From assembly GCA_951813065.1 (NCBI GenBank), contig CATOTH010000009.1:372001-436000 (forward strand): 64,000 bases of DNA. Reading direction: 5' to 3'. The stretch comes from an uncultured Bryobacterales bacterium. Its GTDB lineage: Bacteria > Acidobacteriota > Terriglobia > Bryobacterales > UBA6623. The notes under the pieces are model-generated. The model was not told the origin of the DNA. It did not search any database and worked only from the letters and a program-made list of their open reading frames with translations. How positions within the stretch are numbered: position 1 is the first letter of the stretch; each line of letters opens with the position of its first letter. A program made the position numbers and the translations under genes. Shown piece by piece: positions 53,597 through 62,692 of this stretch.

Positions 53597-55087
53597 ATGG
53601 AGTACATGCAGCGATCTCTCGTCGGCACCACAGCACTTCGTCTCCTCGGCCTCGGCTTGCTACTGGCCGTCCCGTCGATCTCCGGTGCCCCCAATGTTGT
53701 CGTCATCCTCGCGGATGATCTCGGTTTCGGAGATGTAGCGTACCTCAATCCGCAGTCACGCATTCCAACGCCGCACCTCGACGCCCTGGCAGGGCAGGGC
53801 ATGGCATTCCTGGACGCCCACACGCCGTCCGGGGTTTGCACTCCCACCCGCTACGGACTGCTAACCGGGCGCTACTCGTGGAGAACCCGGCTCAAGAGGG
53901 GCGTCCAGAACGGCTACGGAGAGCCGCTGATCGCGCCGGACCGGGCGACACTGGGCACGTTCCTAGGAGCTCACGGATACCGCACGGCGATCGTGGGCAA
54001 GTGGCATCTCGGTCTGGGGTTTGCCAAGACGTCTTCGGGAGATTTTGACTTCAGCCAGCCGGTGAGTGACGGTCCCCACACGCACGGGTTTCACGAATCG
54101 TTCATCATTCCGGCTTCACTGGACTTCCCGCCGTACGTGTACATCCGAGATGGAGAGATAACCGGCTTGCCGCTAGGGACACAGGAGGCATTGAAGTTTC
54201 CGCGGTTCATGCGCCGCGGCGAACTGGCGACAAACCTGGCGCCGGAAAGAGTACTGGACGACCTTGTCGACCAGGCTTCGGATTTCATCAGGCGACAGGC
54301 GCGTCAGAACCAGCAGTTCTTCTTGTACTTGCCGCTGACCGCGCCCCATAAGCCGGTGTGGCCGGCCAAGCGTTTCGAGGGCAAGACCGAACTGGGGCCG
54401 TACGGGGATTTCATCGTCCATGTCGATGCAGCTGTCGGCGGCGTCATGGACGCGATTGACGACGCGAATGTCAAGGAGAACACACTTGTAATCGTTACAT
54501 CTGACAATGGATCGTTCATGTATCGATTGAATGGTGTCGAGGACCCGGATCATACCGATGACCCGACGATCCAGGCTTACAGGTCGCTGAATCACATGGC
54601 CAACTATGTGTATCGCGGCACCAAGGCCGATATCTGGGAAGGCGGCCATCGTGTCCCGTTCCTCGTGCGTTGGCCCGGTGAGGTCGAAGCCGGCAGCACC
54701 CAGCGTGAGGCAGTCTGCCTGACCGATGTATTCGCGACGCTCGCCGAGATCATCGGCGAGGACTTGCCGAAGGACGTTGCTGGTGACAGTTTCAGCCTGC
54801 TGTCCCTGATGCGTGGCGGTACCTGGACGAGACCCCGACCGCCAGTGATTCATCATTCTTCCGGCGGGATGTTCGCAATCAGGGACGGACGTTGGAAGCT
54901 GGTTGCTGGTGATGGCTCAGGGGGCAGGGAAAGGCCTGCAGGCAAGCCGTTCCAGCGACCGTACCAGCTCTATGACCTCGAGGCGGACCCATCCGAGCGG
55001 CGAAACGTATACGACTCCAACCCGACAGTGGCCCTGCGCCTGGAACGGGAATTGGATCGTATCCGTTCCAGCGGGCGCAGCCGCTAG
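53597..55087 (+). CDS. Sulfatase (arylsulfatase type)
   Basis: A protein of 496 residues with an N-terminal export signal (LRLLGLGLLLAVPSISG). NVVVILADDLGFGD gives the metal ligands, and the formylglycine motif is CTPTRYGLLTGRYSW with Cys81. TAIVGKWHLGL, LTAPHKPVWPAK and VIVTSDNGSF complete the active site. Unlike the first sulfatase it has no obvious twin-arginine motif, so it is more likely Sec-exported. A second ATG at 53606 is possible. The substrate is not known; a sulfated polysaccharide or sulfate ester is likely. Confidence 0.93.
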   Translation: MEYMQRSLVGTTALRLLGLGLLLAVPSISGAPNVVVILADDLGFGDVAYLNPQSRIPTPHLDALAGQGMAFLDAHTPSGVCTPTRYGLLTGRYSWRTRLKRGVQNGYGEPLIAPDRATLGTFLGAHGYRTAIVGKWHLGLGFAKTSSGDFDFSQPVSDGPHTHGFHESFIIPASLDFPPYVYIRDGEITGLPLGTQEALKFPRFMRRGELATNLAPERVLDDLVDQASDFIRRQARQNQQFFLYLPLTAPHKPVWPAKRFEGKTELGPYGDFIVHVDAAVGGVMDAIDDANVKENTLVIVTSDNGSFMYRLNGVEDPDHTDDPTIQAYRSLNHMANYVYRGTKADIWEGGHRVPFLVRWPGEVEAGSTQREAVCLTDVFATLAEIIGEDLPKDVAGDSFSLLSLMRGGTWTRPRPPVIHHSSGGMFAIRDGRWKLVAGDGSGGRERPAGKPFQRPYQLYDLEADPSERRNVYDSNPTVALRLERELDRIRSSGRSR

Positions 55088-55179
55088 TCAGGAGCCGTTG
55101 GCAGGGCGAGGCTGGTTCAGTCCGGCCTGCCACCGATTGCATGCTTGCGCGACGCGAGGGGCTTCCCATGTCGCAACGG

Positions 55180-56562
55180 CTAGCCAAGAATCTTTCCGGG
55201 ATTGAGAATGCCGAGCGGGTCCAGAGCCTGCTTGATCGCTCTCATCACGTTGACCCCTTCGCCGTGTTGGTCGCGCAGCACATCAATTTTTCCGATGCCA
55301 ATGCCATGCTCCCCCGTGCAGGTACCTCCCAGCGCCAGTGTGCGCTCGATCATGCGGTCGTTCACGCTTCTGGCGCGGGCCATCTCCTCTTCATCGTCGG
55401 GGTCAACCAGGAACACCGCATGGAAGTTCCCGTCGCCCACGTGCCCGAGGATCGGCGCGACTAACTTGGCCTCACCGATGTCGCTCAAAGTTTCCCGTAG
55501 GCACGCAGCGAGTTTCGAGATCGGGACGCAAATGTCGCTGACCCAGCCGTGCGATCCAGGACGAAGAGCCTTGATGGCGTAGTAGGCGTGATGGCGGGCG
55601 CGCCAAAGCTCTTCTCGCTTTTCACGTTCGATCGTCCATTGGAAATCCCCGCCGCCATGTTCTACAGCGATTTCTCCCGATAGTGAGGCTTGCTCAGCCA
55701 CGCTGCTCGATGTGCCGTGGAACTCAAGGAACAGCAGCGGCGTAGGCTCGTAAGCCAGCTTCGAGTAATCGTTCACCGCACGCACCGACACCTCGTCAAG
55801 GAGTTCGCACCGGGCCACCGGAATGCCGGATTGCAATATCTCGATAACGGTATCCACGCACCCTTCGACGGACCGGAACGCACAGGCTGCTACGGAGATC
55901 GCTTCTGGGAGGGGGTGCAGTTTCAGGCGCGCATCCGTGATGACGCCGAGGGTTCCCTCCGATCCCAGCATGAGTTTGGTCAGGTCGTATCCGGCCGAAG
56001 ACTTGCGTGCGCGTCCGCCGGTTTCGATGATGCGCCCGTCCGCTAGCACGCACGTGAGCCCAAGGATGTTCTCTCGAATCGTCCCGTACCGGACGGTTGT
56101 CGTTCCTGAAGCGCCGGTGGCCGCCATACCTCCCACCGAGGCGTCCGCACCGGGATCGATTGGCAGCCAAAGGCCGTGTTTCTCTAGTTCGTCATTGAGG
56201 GCGACCCGTCGGATCCCGGCCTGAACGTGGCAATCGAGGTCGTCCGCCTGGATTTCGAGGATCCGATCCATCCTCCCTAGGTCCAGGGAAATCCCCCCAT
56301 GGGTCGCTTGCACGTGGCCCTCCACCGCAGTCCCTGCCCCGAACGGAACGATTGGCACACGATGTCTGGCGCAGATTCCTACGACGGCTGCGACCTCTTC
56401 GTTGGATTCCGGAAACGCAACAGCGTCAGGGGGGGCCGGAGGATGAAACGATTCATCGCGGGCATGGCTCTCGATGTCGTACTGTGACGTCGAGCAGCGC
56501 TCCCCCAACAGGTCTCGAATGTCTCCCACTGCACTAGCAGTGTTCGGTGAGCGGTTCTCCAT
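55180..56562 (-). CDS. FAD-linked D-lactate/glycolate dehydrogenase-like protein
   Basis: A flavoprotein of 460 residues of the GlcD/LDHD branch. The FAD-binding (PCMH) domain contains RVPIVPFGAGTAVEGH, DPGADASVGGMAATGASGTTTVRYG, and LMLGSEGTLGVIT. The C-terminal FAD-oxidase domain has GHVGDGNFHAVFLVDP and GTCTGEHGIGIGKI. These are the features of D-lactate dehydrogenase (cytochrome) and glycolate oxidase GlcD, which pass electrons to a quinone or cytochrome. No GlcE or GlcF is adjacent, so a stand-alone LDHD-like enzyme is more likely. Confidence 0.9.
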   Translation of the reverse strand: MENRSPNTASAVGDIRDLLGERCSTSQYDIESHARDESFHPPAPPDAVAFPESNEEVAAVVGICARHRVPIVPFGAGTAVEGHVQATHGGISLDLGRMDRILEIQADDLDCHVQAGIRRVALNDELEKHGLWLPIDPGADASVGGMAATGASGTTTVRYGTIRENILGLTCVLADGRIIETGGRARKSSAGYDLTKLMLGSEGTLGVITDARLKLHPLPEAISVAACAFRSVEGCVDTVIEILQSGIPVARCELLDEVSVRAVNDYSKLAYEPTPLLFLEFHGTSSSVAEQASLSGEIAVEHGGGDFQWTIEREKREELWRARHHAYYAIKALRPGSHGWVSDICVPISKLAACLRETLSDIGEAKLVAPILGHVGDGNFHAVFLVDPDDEEEMARARSVNDRMIERTLALGGTCTGEHGIGIGKIDVLRDQHGEGVNVMRAIKQALDPLGILNPGKILG

Positions 56563-56639
56563 TCAGCGCCCATCGTAGCCGGTCTAGGTTCCACGGCCGA
56601 CAGCAGGTCCCGCGACCCCTGATAAGATGACGTGCCACT

Positions 56640-57425
56640 ATGGACTACCGAAAGATGTTTTCGTTGGAAGGCCACACGGCCTTGGTGGCGGGTGCAAGCC
56701 GCGGAATCGGGCTGGCGATCGCCAAGGCAATGGCTGCCCAAGGCGCGCACACGGTGCTTGCCTCTCGCTCGCACGACACCTTGGAGTCGGAAGCCGCGCG
56801 ACTGCGTCAAGCTGGATGGTCCGCCAAAGCACTCCACCTAAACATGACGGACAACGAATCGATTGACGCGTCCGCAGACGGCTGCCGAGATGTCGACATA
56901 CTCGTGAATGTTGCAGGCACGAATGTGCGCCGCAAACTCCAGGACTACACCGCCGAAGAGTACGAACGGATTATGCAGACCAACCTTCACGGGATTGTCC
57001 GGCTGACCAGGCTGATTGGCAACCGTATGGTTGAACGCGGCCACGGTGGCAAGGTCATCAATATCGGAAGCTTGATGTCGGTCCTTGGCCTGCCGTACCT
57101 GTCAATCTACGCCATGACCAAGAGCGCCTTGGCAGGCTTAACCCGGGTCCTTGCGGCGGAATGGGCGCATGCGGATATCCAGGTCAATTGCATCGCGCCT
57201 GGATTCATTCTCACGGACCTGAATCGCGAGATGTGGCAGCCCGAGCCCATGGTGGAATGGTTGTCAGGAGTGCAAGCGAACCCGCGCCTCGGCACGCCCG
57301 ACGATATCGCGGGCCTCGCTGCGTTTCTCGCCAGTCCGGCAGCCAATTACATTACAGGCCAAGTCATTGCTTCTGATGGCGGTTACACAACGACCGCGAA
57401 GTGGCCATTCCATCCGCCGTCCTAG
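56640..57425 (+). CDS. Short-chain dehydrogenase/reductase (SDR)
   Basis: A protein of 261 residues. The NAD(P) motif is VAGASRGIGLAIAKAMAAQG. The NAAG-type motif is NVAGTNVRRKL, the catalytic residues lie in NIGSLMSVLGLPYLSIYAMTKSAL (Ser, Tyr, Lys), and APGFILTDLNREM follows. This is the classical gluconate 5-dehydrogenase/3-oxoacyl reductase branch. The glycine motif begins with Ala instead of the usual Thr-Gly. TAAGAT 11 bases before the ATG may be a -10 of a near-leaderless transcript. Confidence 0.93.
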   Translation: MDYRKMFSLEGHTALVAGASRGIGLAIAKAMAAQGAHTVLASRSHDTLESEAARLRQAGWSAKALHLNMTDNESIDASADGCRDVDILVNVAGTNVRRKLQDYTAEEYERIMQTNLHGIVRLTRLIGNRMVERGHGGKVINIGSLMSVLGLPYLSIYAMTKSALAGLTRVLAAEWAHADIQVNCIAPGFILTDLNREMWQPEPMVEWLSGVQANPRLGTPDDIAGLAAFLASPAANYITGQVIASDGGYTTTAKWPFHPPS

Positions 57426-57453
57426 CCGGCCGGTAAATCTGGCGGAATTGCTG

Positions 57454-58704
57454 CTAGACAGTCTCGCCCCGGACTAGGTCTTCGCGGGTCTCGCGCACGC
57501 GCACGATCCGGAAGGTATCTCCCTCAACCAGAACCTCGGCCGCACGTGGACGCGAGTTGTAGTTCGACGCTTGAACGAAACCGTACGCCCCTGCCGTGGC
57601 GACCGCCAGGAGGTCCCCTCTGTCACAAGGTGGCAGGGCGCGATTGGTGGCGAGAAAGTCCCCGCTCTCGCAGACGGGTCCAACGATGTCGCAAGCGACC
57701 TGCGGGCCGCCGTCCTGTCGCACTGGCAGGATTTCATGATGCGCTGCATAGAGAGCGGGGCGGAGCAGGTCGTTCATCGCCCCGTCAACGACCAGGAATG
57801 TCTTGCGGCCCGCGGGCTTGCGATATAGCACTCGTGTCAAGAGCACGCCAGCCTGGCCGACGATGGACCGTCCAGGCTCGAGGCCCAGACGGAATCCGGT
57901 GCCCCGGAAGGCTTCACTGAGCATGCGACCGTAAGTCTTAATTGACGCACTGGACTCCTCGGCCCGATAACCGACGGCAAGGCCGCCTCCCAGGTCAATG
58001 GTGCAAATACGGCCTGCTGATCGGTTGAGTTTTGTGGCGAGCTCCAGCATCTGCCCAAGCACCTCTTGGAATACCTGCATATCGAATATCTGAGAACCGA
58101 TATGGCAACTGAGGCTTGTGAAGCGTAGCGGTGCCCATGAGCCAGCGTCACGGTATAGGGATTCGGCTTCGTCAACCGCTATGCCGAATTTATGCTCCCT
58201 CAGGCCAGTTGCGATATACGGATGGGTCTTTGCGTCGATGTCGGGATTCACCCGCAGGGCCACGGCCGGTGATGCATTCATGCTGGACGCGACTGCCCGT
58301 AGCACGTCTAGTTCCTGGCTTGATTCGCAGTGGAATGCCCCGATCTCGTTTTCGAGCGCATACCTGAGTTCGTCCCGAGTCTTCCCGACGCCGGAGAAGA
58401 CGACCTTTGCCGGGTCGCCTCCAGCACGCAAGACCCGAAACAGTTCGCCGCCAGACACGATGTCGAACCCCGAGCCTTCCGCACCGAGTAGCGCCAGCAC
58501 GGCCAGTGACGAATTGGCCTTGACCGAATAGCGGATCTCATGCGGCACGGTTGCGAGCGAGCGTGCATAGCCACGCAGATTGCTTCGGATCGCGGTGGCC
58601 GAATAGACATACACCGGCGTGTCGACTGCTTCAGCGATGGCTGTCAGGGGAATGCCCTCGCAATGAAGTTGTCCTTGCGCGTAGGGGAATTCCTGTAATG
58701 GCAT
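57454..58704 (-). CDS. lysA: Diaminopimelate decarboxylase
   Basis: The last step of lysine synthesis: meso-diaminopimelate to lysine, PLP-dependent. The product has 416 residues. The PLP lysine lies in IRYSVKANSS. Further motifs are GSGFDIVSGGELFRVLRAG, VALRVNPDIDAKTHPYIATGL, LSCHIGSQIF, CTIDLGGGLAVGY, and LEPGRSIVGQAGVLLTRV; the substrate-binding Cys-Glu is in GPVCESGDF. GAGGG 9 bases upstream is the likely ribosome-binding site. It follows the SpoIIE gene by 22 bases and may share its transcript. Confidence 0.97.
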   Translation of the reverse strand: MPLQEFPYAQGQLHCEGIPLTAIAEAVDTPVYVYSATAIRSNLRGYARSLATVPHEIRYSVKANSSLAVLALLGAEGSGFDIVSGGELFRVLRAGGDPAKVVFSGVGKTRDELRYALENEIGAFHCESSQELDVLRAVASSMNASPAVALRVNPDIDAKTHPYIATGLREHKFGIAVDEAESLYRDAGSWAPLRFTSLSCHIGSQIFDMQVFQEVLGQMLELATKLNRSAGRICTIDLGGGLAVGYRAEESSASIKTYGRMLSEAFRGTGFRLGLEPGRSIVGQAGVLLTRVLYRKPAGRKTFLVVDGAMNDLLRPALYAAHHEILPVRQDGGPQVACDIVGPVCESGDFLATNRALPPCDRGDLLAVATAGAYGFVQASNYNSRPRAAEVLVEGDTFRIVRVRETREDLVRGETV

Positions 58705-58726
58705 TGTCTGGGCCCTCAGGGCGAGC

Positions 58727-60466
58727 CTAGGGTGTCACCCGCATGACCACCGCTGTCCTGTCGTCCGACTGCGGACAGCCTGCTGTGAACCGCTCAACAT
58801 CCTCGAACAAACGATCGAGGATTGCCAACGGCAGTGCGTCTAGGTTGTCTCGAAGCACTGCCTCCACCCGTCCTTCCCCGTATTCCTTGCCTTCCGAATT
58901 GAAACTCTCCCCAAAGCCGTCGGAGGTGCTCACAATCAAGTCTCCCGGACTCAGGTCGAGTGTCACGTCCTCGTAGCGCGCTTCACGGATCAAGCCTAGG
59001 GGAACTCCCGACAGACGCACTGCACCCAGGCTGCCCCCGCGGAACAAATAGGGAAACGGCATACCGGCGGCTGCCATAGTGAGCCTACGTTCGTCGGGAT
59101 TCCAGACCGCCAGCAGGGCAGCCAAGTACCGGGCCTCGATCCGCCGGTCCAGCAGCCACTGGTTGACTTGCGAGAGCGTCTTTCCCGGAGACAGCCTCAG
59201 TTGGGCCGCCGAACGGGCAAGGCCATTCGCCATTCCGGCATAGAGGGCCGCCGCCGCTCCCTTGCCGCTCACGTCACCGGTGAGAATCCCCGTGGAACCA
59301 TCAAGGTCGTAGAAGTCGTAGAAGTCTCCCGATACCATTGCGGCTGGCACGTTCCTGGCCGCGATGTCGACACCGGGTGCCTGCCGTCGCCCTTCGGGCA
59401 GCATGTGGCGCTGGACGGAGCGGGCCGCAACGAGGTCCCGCTCAAGGTCTTCGTAGAGGCGTGCGTTCTCGACCGCGGCAGCGATTTGAGGAGCGAGCAA
59501 CATGAGCATATGCACGTCCTCATCCGAGAAGTGGGCTGGCTTGGTGCTTTCCAGGTCGAGAACCCCTATCAATTGGTTCTTCAGAAGCAGTGGAATAGCG
59601 ACTTCGGAATTGATCCCGGGCATGCACTCGACATAGCGTGGATCCCGGGTCGTGTCCGTGACCAGCACCGGGGCGCGTGACTCCGCCGTCGCGCCGACCA
59701 GTCCCACGCCGATTTCGACATCCGTCCATCTCACGCGCTTGCGCGAATCGACACCGAAATAGTGGGTCAGCGATGGAAAATATGGATTCTTCAAATAGAT
59801 CGCGAATGCATCGTACGGCATCAAGGTCCCGACGAGCGAGGAGATTTTCTCGAGAAGTTCCTCGAGGTTCAGGATTTGCGAGAAGTCCTGAGCGATCTGC
59901 TGGAGTGCTTGCAACGTGGAATGCTGCTTCTGTTGGGCCTGATAGAGCTGCGAGACGTCGATCGCTAGCGAAAACCGGGAAGCGACGAGTTCCAGCATTT
60001 CGGACACTCGACTGTCAAACGCATCTCGATTTGCGGACTGTAGGTCGAGCACCGCGACCACGCGATCCCGGGCCACGAGCGGCACAGCGAGTTCGCTACG
60101 CACAGCGTCGATTGCCTGCAAGTAGCCGGGCTCCCGCCTGACGTCGTCCACGCGAATGGTTGACGCGGTGCTCGCGGCTCTTCCCGTTAGTCCCGCCCCG
60201 GAAGGGATTCTCAGGGACCGAGCCAAGTCCTCTCCGTACCCCACGGAATGGGCAACGCGCAGTTCACCATTCCCGTCTGGCAGCAGTAGCGAGTAGATCT
60301 CGTAATCGACAATCTTCCTGACGAGTTTTGCAAGAGCCACCATCAAGGACTCGAAATCCAGGGTGTGGGTGGCCGCCGCCTCCGAGGCCTCCAGGAGGAT
60401 CGCTATCGCAGTGTCGCTGGAGGCGTCTGAAGTGACAGGTGACTGATGCGAGACTTCCTGAGGCAT
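58727..60466 (-). CDS. GAF-domain PP2C-type phosphatase (SpoIIE family)
   Basis: A protein of about 579 residues. Two GAF-like sensor domains come first (LVRKIVDYEIYSLLLPDGNGEL onward; then FSQILNLEELLEKISSLVGTL). A coiled linker (LYEDLERDLVAARSVQRHMLPEGR) leads into the SpoIIE phosphatase domain with the metal motifs VSGDFYDFYDLDGSTGILTGDVSGKGAAAAL and SPGDLIVSTSDGFGES. It probably dephosphorylates a STAS antagonist in response to a signal bound by GAF. The partner could be the STAS protein at 43.7 kb. ATG 60466 is chosen; a GTG at 60574 would add 36 residues. Confidence 0.93.
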   Translation of the reverse strand: MPQEVSHQSPVTSDASSDTAIAILLEASEAAATHTLDFESLMVALAKLVRKIVDYEIYSLLLPDGNGELRVAHSVGYGEDLARSLRIPSGAGLTGRAASTASTIRVDDVRREPGYLQAIDAVRSELAVPLVARDRVVAVLDLQSANRDAFDSRVSEMLELVASRFSLAIDVSQLYQAQQKQHSTLQALQQIAQDFSQILNLEELLEKISSLVGTLMPYDAFAIYLKNPYFPSLTHYFGVDSRKRVRWTDVEIGVGLVGATAESRAPVLVTDTTRDPRYVECMPGINSEVAIPLLLKNQLIGVLDLESTKPAHFSDEDVHMLMLLAPQIAAAVENARLYEDLERDLVAARSVQRHMLPEGRRQAPGVDIAARNVPAAMVSGDFYDFYDLDGSTGILTGDVSGKGAAAALYAGMANGLARSAAQLRLSPGKTLSQVNQWLLDRRIEARYLAALLAVWNPDERRLTMAAAGMPFPYLFRGGSLGAVRLSGVPLGLIREARYEDVTLDLSPGDLIVSTSDGFGESFNSEGKEYGEGRVEAVLRDNLDALPLAILDRLFEDVERFTAGCPQSDDRTAVVMRVTP

Positions 60467-60967
60467 GTTCGCACCATCAAAGCCGGGAACTCTAGGATCC
60501 GCTATAGATACGGTGATCTTGCGGGTTCCTAGGCCGGGACGGCAGATAGCCGTGCGAACGTTTCGGGGAAGCACAATCCATACGGTTGCGCCCTACCTTA
60601 CGCCCGTCCGACCCGTTTCTGAGTTCATCTTATCGCATCAAAGGTCAGCCACGATAGCTCTCACCGGCCCAAGCCGAGCCCCCTCACAGTGCGATTTCCG
60701 GCGAGGGGAATCGTGGACCTGATTGTGGCCGGCACCAACGTGGTCAGGGCGTGCCATCAACTTCCGTCTCGTTCCACGAGGAAAACGCGAAACCGGCTCC
60801 GGCGCTCTCCCAGCGGAGCAGTCCTGGTTCGGCGCACCGGCTGCGTCGCAGTCCACACGCAGATGCACCACACCACTCTGTTGTGTCTCGCTCCGCCGGG
60901 CTTGCCCCATATGGTGGGGGCTCTCAACTATTCTACGAACCGCCCAGATAGTTTACAGTAAGTTTAG
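60467..60967. other. Gap between the SpoIIE gene and the ICMT-like gene; no gene seen
   Basis: 500 bases. No frame carries a convincing protein, and I recognise no structured RNA (SRP RNA, RNase P, 6S and tmRNA hallmarks are absent). A TACAGT hexamer at 60954-60959 could be the promoter of the next gene. Both flanking genes point away from it, so it must hold two promoters. Confidence 0.5.
60954..60959 (+). promoter_or_regulatory. Possible -10 box directly before the ICMT-like gene
   Basis: TACAGT ends 8 bases before the GTG at 60968, with no Shine-Dalgarno in between. It fits a leaderless start. Confidence 0.3.
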
Positions 60968-61537
60968 GTGTTGGTTCGTTTGTCTGATTCGATTTACGTT
61001 GTTTTTGCGATCGACGTTGGAATCCTGCTTTTCTTCGTTGCGGGCTCGGCTTGGTCTGTCCTGTTTCCTAGCAGACGGATCTGGCCTCCGCCGCATGAGG
61101 ATTCTTGGCAGAAGCATCTGACATGGTTCTGCCTCTATTGTGTCTTCGGGCTCAATGCGGCGCTGCTAGTCCTCGATTGGAATTCTTGGATCTTGGAGAG
61201 CAATCTCCGCCTCATTGCTGGTGTTCCGGCGGCACTGCTCGGAGGCCTCTTGACAATGTGGGGAGTCACAACACTTGGTTGGGCGAACACGTCAGGGCTG
61301 AATCGCGAACTCATTTCTTCCGGACCCTACCGGCTCACTCGAAACCCGCAATATTTGGGCAATATCGTCTTCTTTACCGGTATGAGCATTGCTGCGAATT
61401 CGCTGTTCCTTTGGATCGTGCATGCTCTGCTCATCCTCATATTTGCCATCGCTCCGGTAACCGAAGAGCCATGGTTGGAGTCGCAGCACGGAGAGGCTTA
61501 CCGCGAGTACCGACGAGATGTTCCGCGATTCTGGTGA
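60968..61537 (+). CDS. Isoprenylcysteine/phospholipid methyltransferase-like membrane protein
   Basis: A protein of 189 residues with five or so membrane helices. The family signature of ICMT/PEMT enzymes is clear: SSGPYRLTRNPQYLGNIVFFTG (SAM-binding region), followed by APVTEEPWLESQHGEAYREYRRDVPRFW. These enzymes methylate small membrane-associated acceptors with S-adenosylmethionine; the bacterial substrate is unknown. The start codon appears to be GTG at 60968; a TTG follows at once. Confidence 0.85.
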   Translation: MLVRLSDSIYVVFAIDVGILLFFVAGSAWSVLFPSRRIWPPPHEDSWQKHLTWFCLYCVFGLNAALLVLDWNSWILESNLRLIAGVPAALLGGLLTMWGVTTLGWANTSGLNRELISSGPYRLTRNPQYLGNIVFFTGMSIAANSLFLWIVHALLILIFAIAPVTEEPWLESQHGEAYREYRRDVPRFW

Positions 61538-61879
61538 AGTCCCTCAATTGACAGCAACTTCGCGAGGGATCCAGAATCTAGGTCCACAAAGTTCGAGGAA
61601 TGAATGGGCGTCGCACTAGGACTTGCCGCGCCGACGCGGACCAGCCTCTGCCCTGAGTCCCGAGCGGTAGCAGGAAGTGTGCGCTAGCCACGTCGGCAAT
61701 TGATTCCGCGTGCCGAATTCCGCTCGGAGCGGTGATTTCGCTCTATGTATCGCTCCGTTTCCGCGCCAGTCGAGCCCCACGTATTAAGGGCACTCCAGCC
61801 TCGCAGCACAAGGTCGAAACGCTCAATGCACGAGCCGTGCGAGTGAGAAGCGTGTTGCGGTTGGCGGATGCGAATGGGT
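61538..61879. other. Gap between convergent ICMT-like and DeoC-like genes; no gene seen
   Basis: 342 bases. Only short frames of odd composition are present. TCCCTC and GAGGGA near 61542-61570 could form a weak hairpin after the ICMT-like gene, and there is a small CCGCTC/GAGCGG hairpin near 61720. Nothing else is supported. Confidence 0.5.
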
Positions 61880-62692
61880 CTATGAAATCGCTTGTACGGC
61901 GATGTTGTTACCGTGTTCGGTGACGACGCGAGTAGCTCCCGCACTTAGCGCCTTGCGGGCATCGTCGATTGTGCGGATCTCCCCGCCCGCTACTACGTCT
62001 AGGTCGCCACCTACCGTCCGCCGCATCAGTTCGATGTCCCTGAGGTCCGTCCCCAATCCTTCAGATGCAGTTGCTGAGACGGCCGAATGGGCACCAGCCA
62101 GCTTTGCCACGACGCACGCTTCAATCTTCTGACGCTCGTCAAGCAAGGGAATGTTTAGGATGACGTTTAGCCGGACGCTACGACACTGCGCCACGCTTGC
62201 GACGGCCCGAATGTCGGTAAAGGCAGCGTCAAGGTCGCCCGACCGAATTGCGCCGATGTCAGCTACCATTGATAGCTCTTGCACACCCAGCCGCAAGAGG
62301 GTCTCGGCTTCAGCGCACTTCACCGGGGTCAGACTAGTGCCGTGCGGGTGGTTCACGAGTGAGGCGACTATCGTTTCCGTTCCTCGTAGCACACGCAAGG
62401 CAAGCGCAGCCCACCGCGGCGGCAAGCAGACCGAGCGAAAGCCGACGGAAACCGCTGACGCGAGAAAATGTTTGACCTCCATTGAGGTTGCATCCGATCG
62501 TAGGAATGCTTGATCGATAGATACCGCCAACACCGGAGGCGGTTGCTCAACGCCGTGGGCGATCAAGGTAGCGGTCGATTCCGCCGCCACTTCGCATCCG
62601 CAGGCGTGTACTTCGCCTCCCTGGGTGGCAGAAAGCGCAATCTCGTGCGCCAGGTGGACACGCTCCTGGTGAGTCATGGCCATCGAATCCAT
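61880..62692 (-). CDS. DeoC-like TIM-barrel protein lacking the aldolase lysines
   Basis: A protein of about 270 residues. It aligns with deoxyribose-phosphate aldolase: SIDQAFLRSDAT (for IDHTLLKPDAT), SLVNHPHGTSLTPVKCAEAETLL, QELSMVADIGAIRSGD (for IDMVINIGALKSGD), RLNVILNIPLL, and GGEIRTIDDARKAL. The three catalytic residues of E. coli DeoC are changed: Asp102 to Ser, Schiff-base Lys167 to Ser (AVSATAS instead of VKTSTG) and Lys201 to Val (DVVAGGEIR). It cannot be a normal aldolase. It may be a binding or regulatory protein or have another reaction. The start is uncertain; 62692 is chosen among 62755, 62692, 62683 and 62677. Confidence 0.8.
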   Translation of the reverse strand: MDSMAMTHQERVHLAHEIALSATQGGEVHACGCEVAAESTATLIAHGVEQPPPVLAVSIDQAFLRSDATSMEVKHFLASAVSVGFRSVCLPPRWAALALRVLRGTETIVASLVNHPHGTSLTPVKCAEAETLLRLGVQELSMVADIGAIRSGDLDAAFTDIRAVASVAQCRSVRLNVILNIPLLDERQKIEACVVAKLAGAHSAVSATASEGLGTDLRDIELMRRTVGGDLDVVAGGEIRTIDDARKALSAGATRVVTEHGNNIAVQAIS

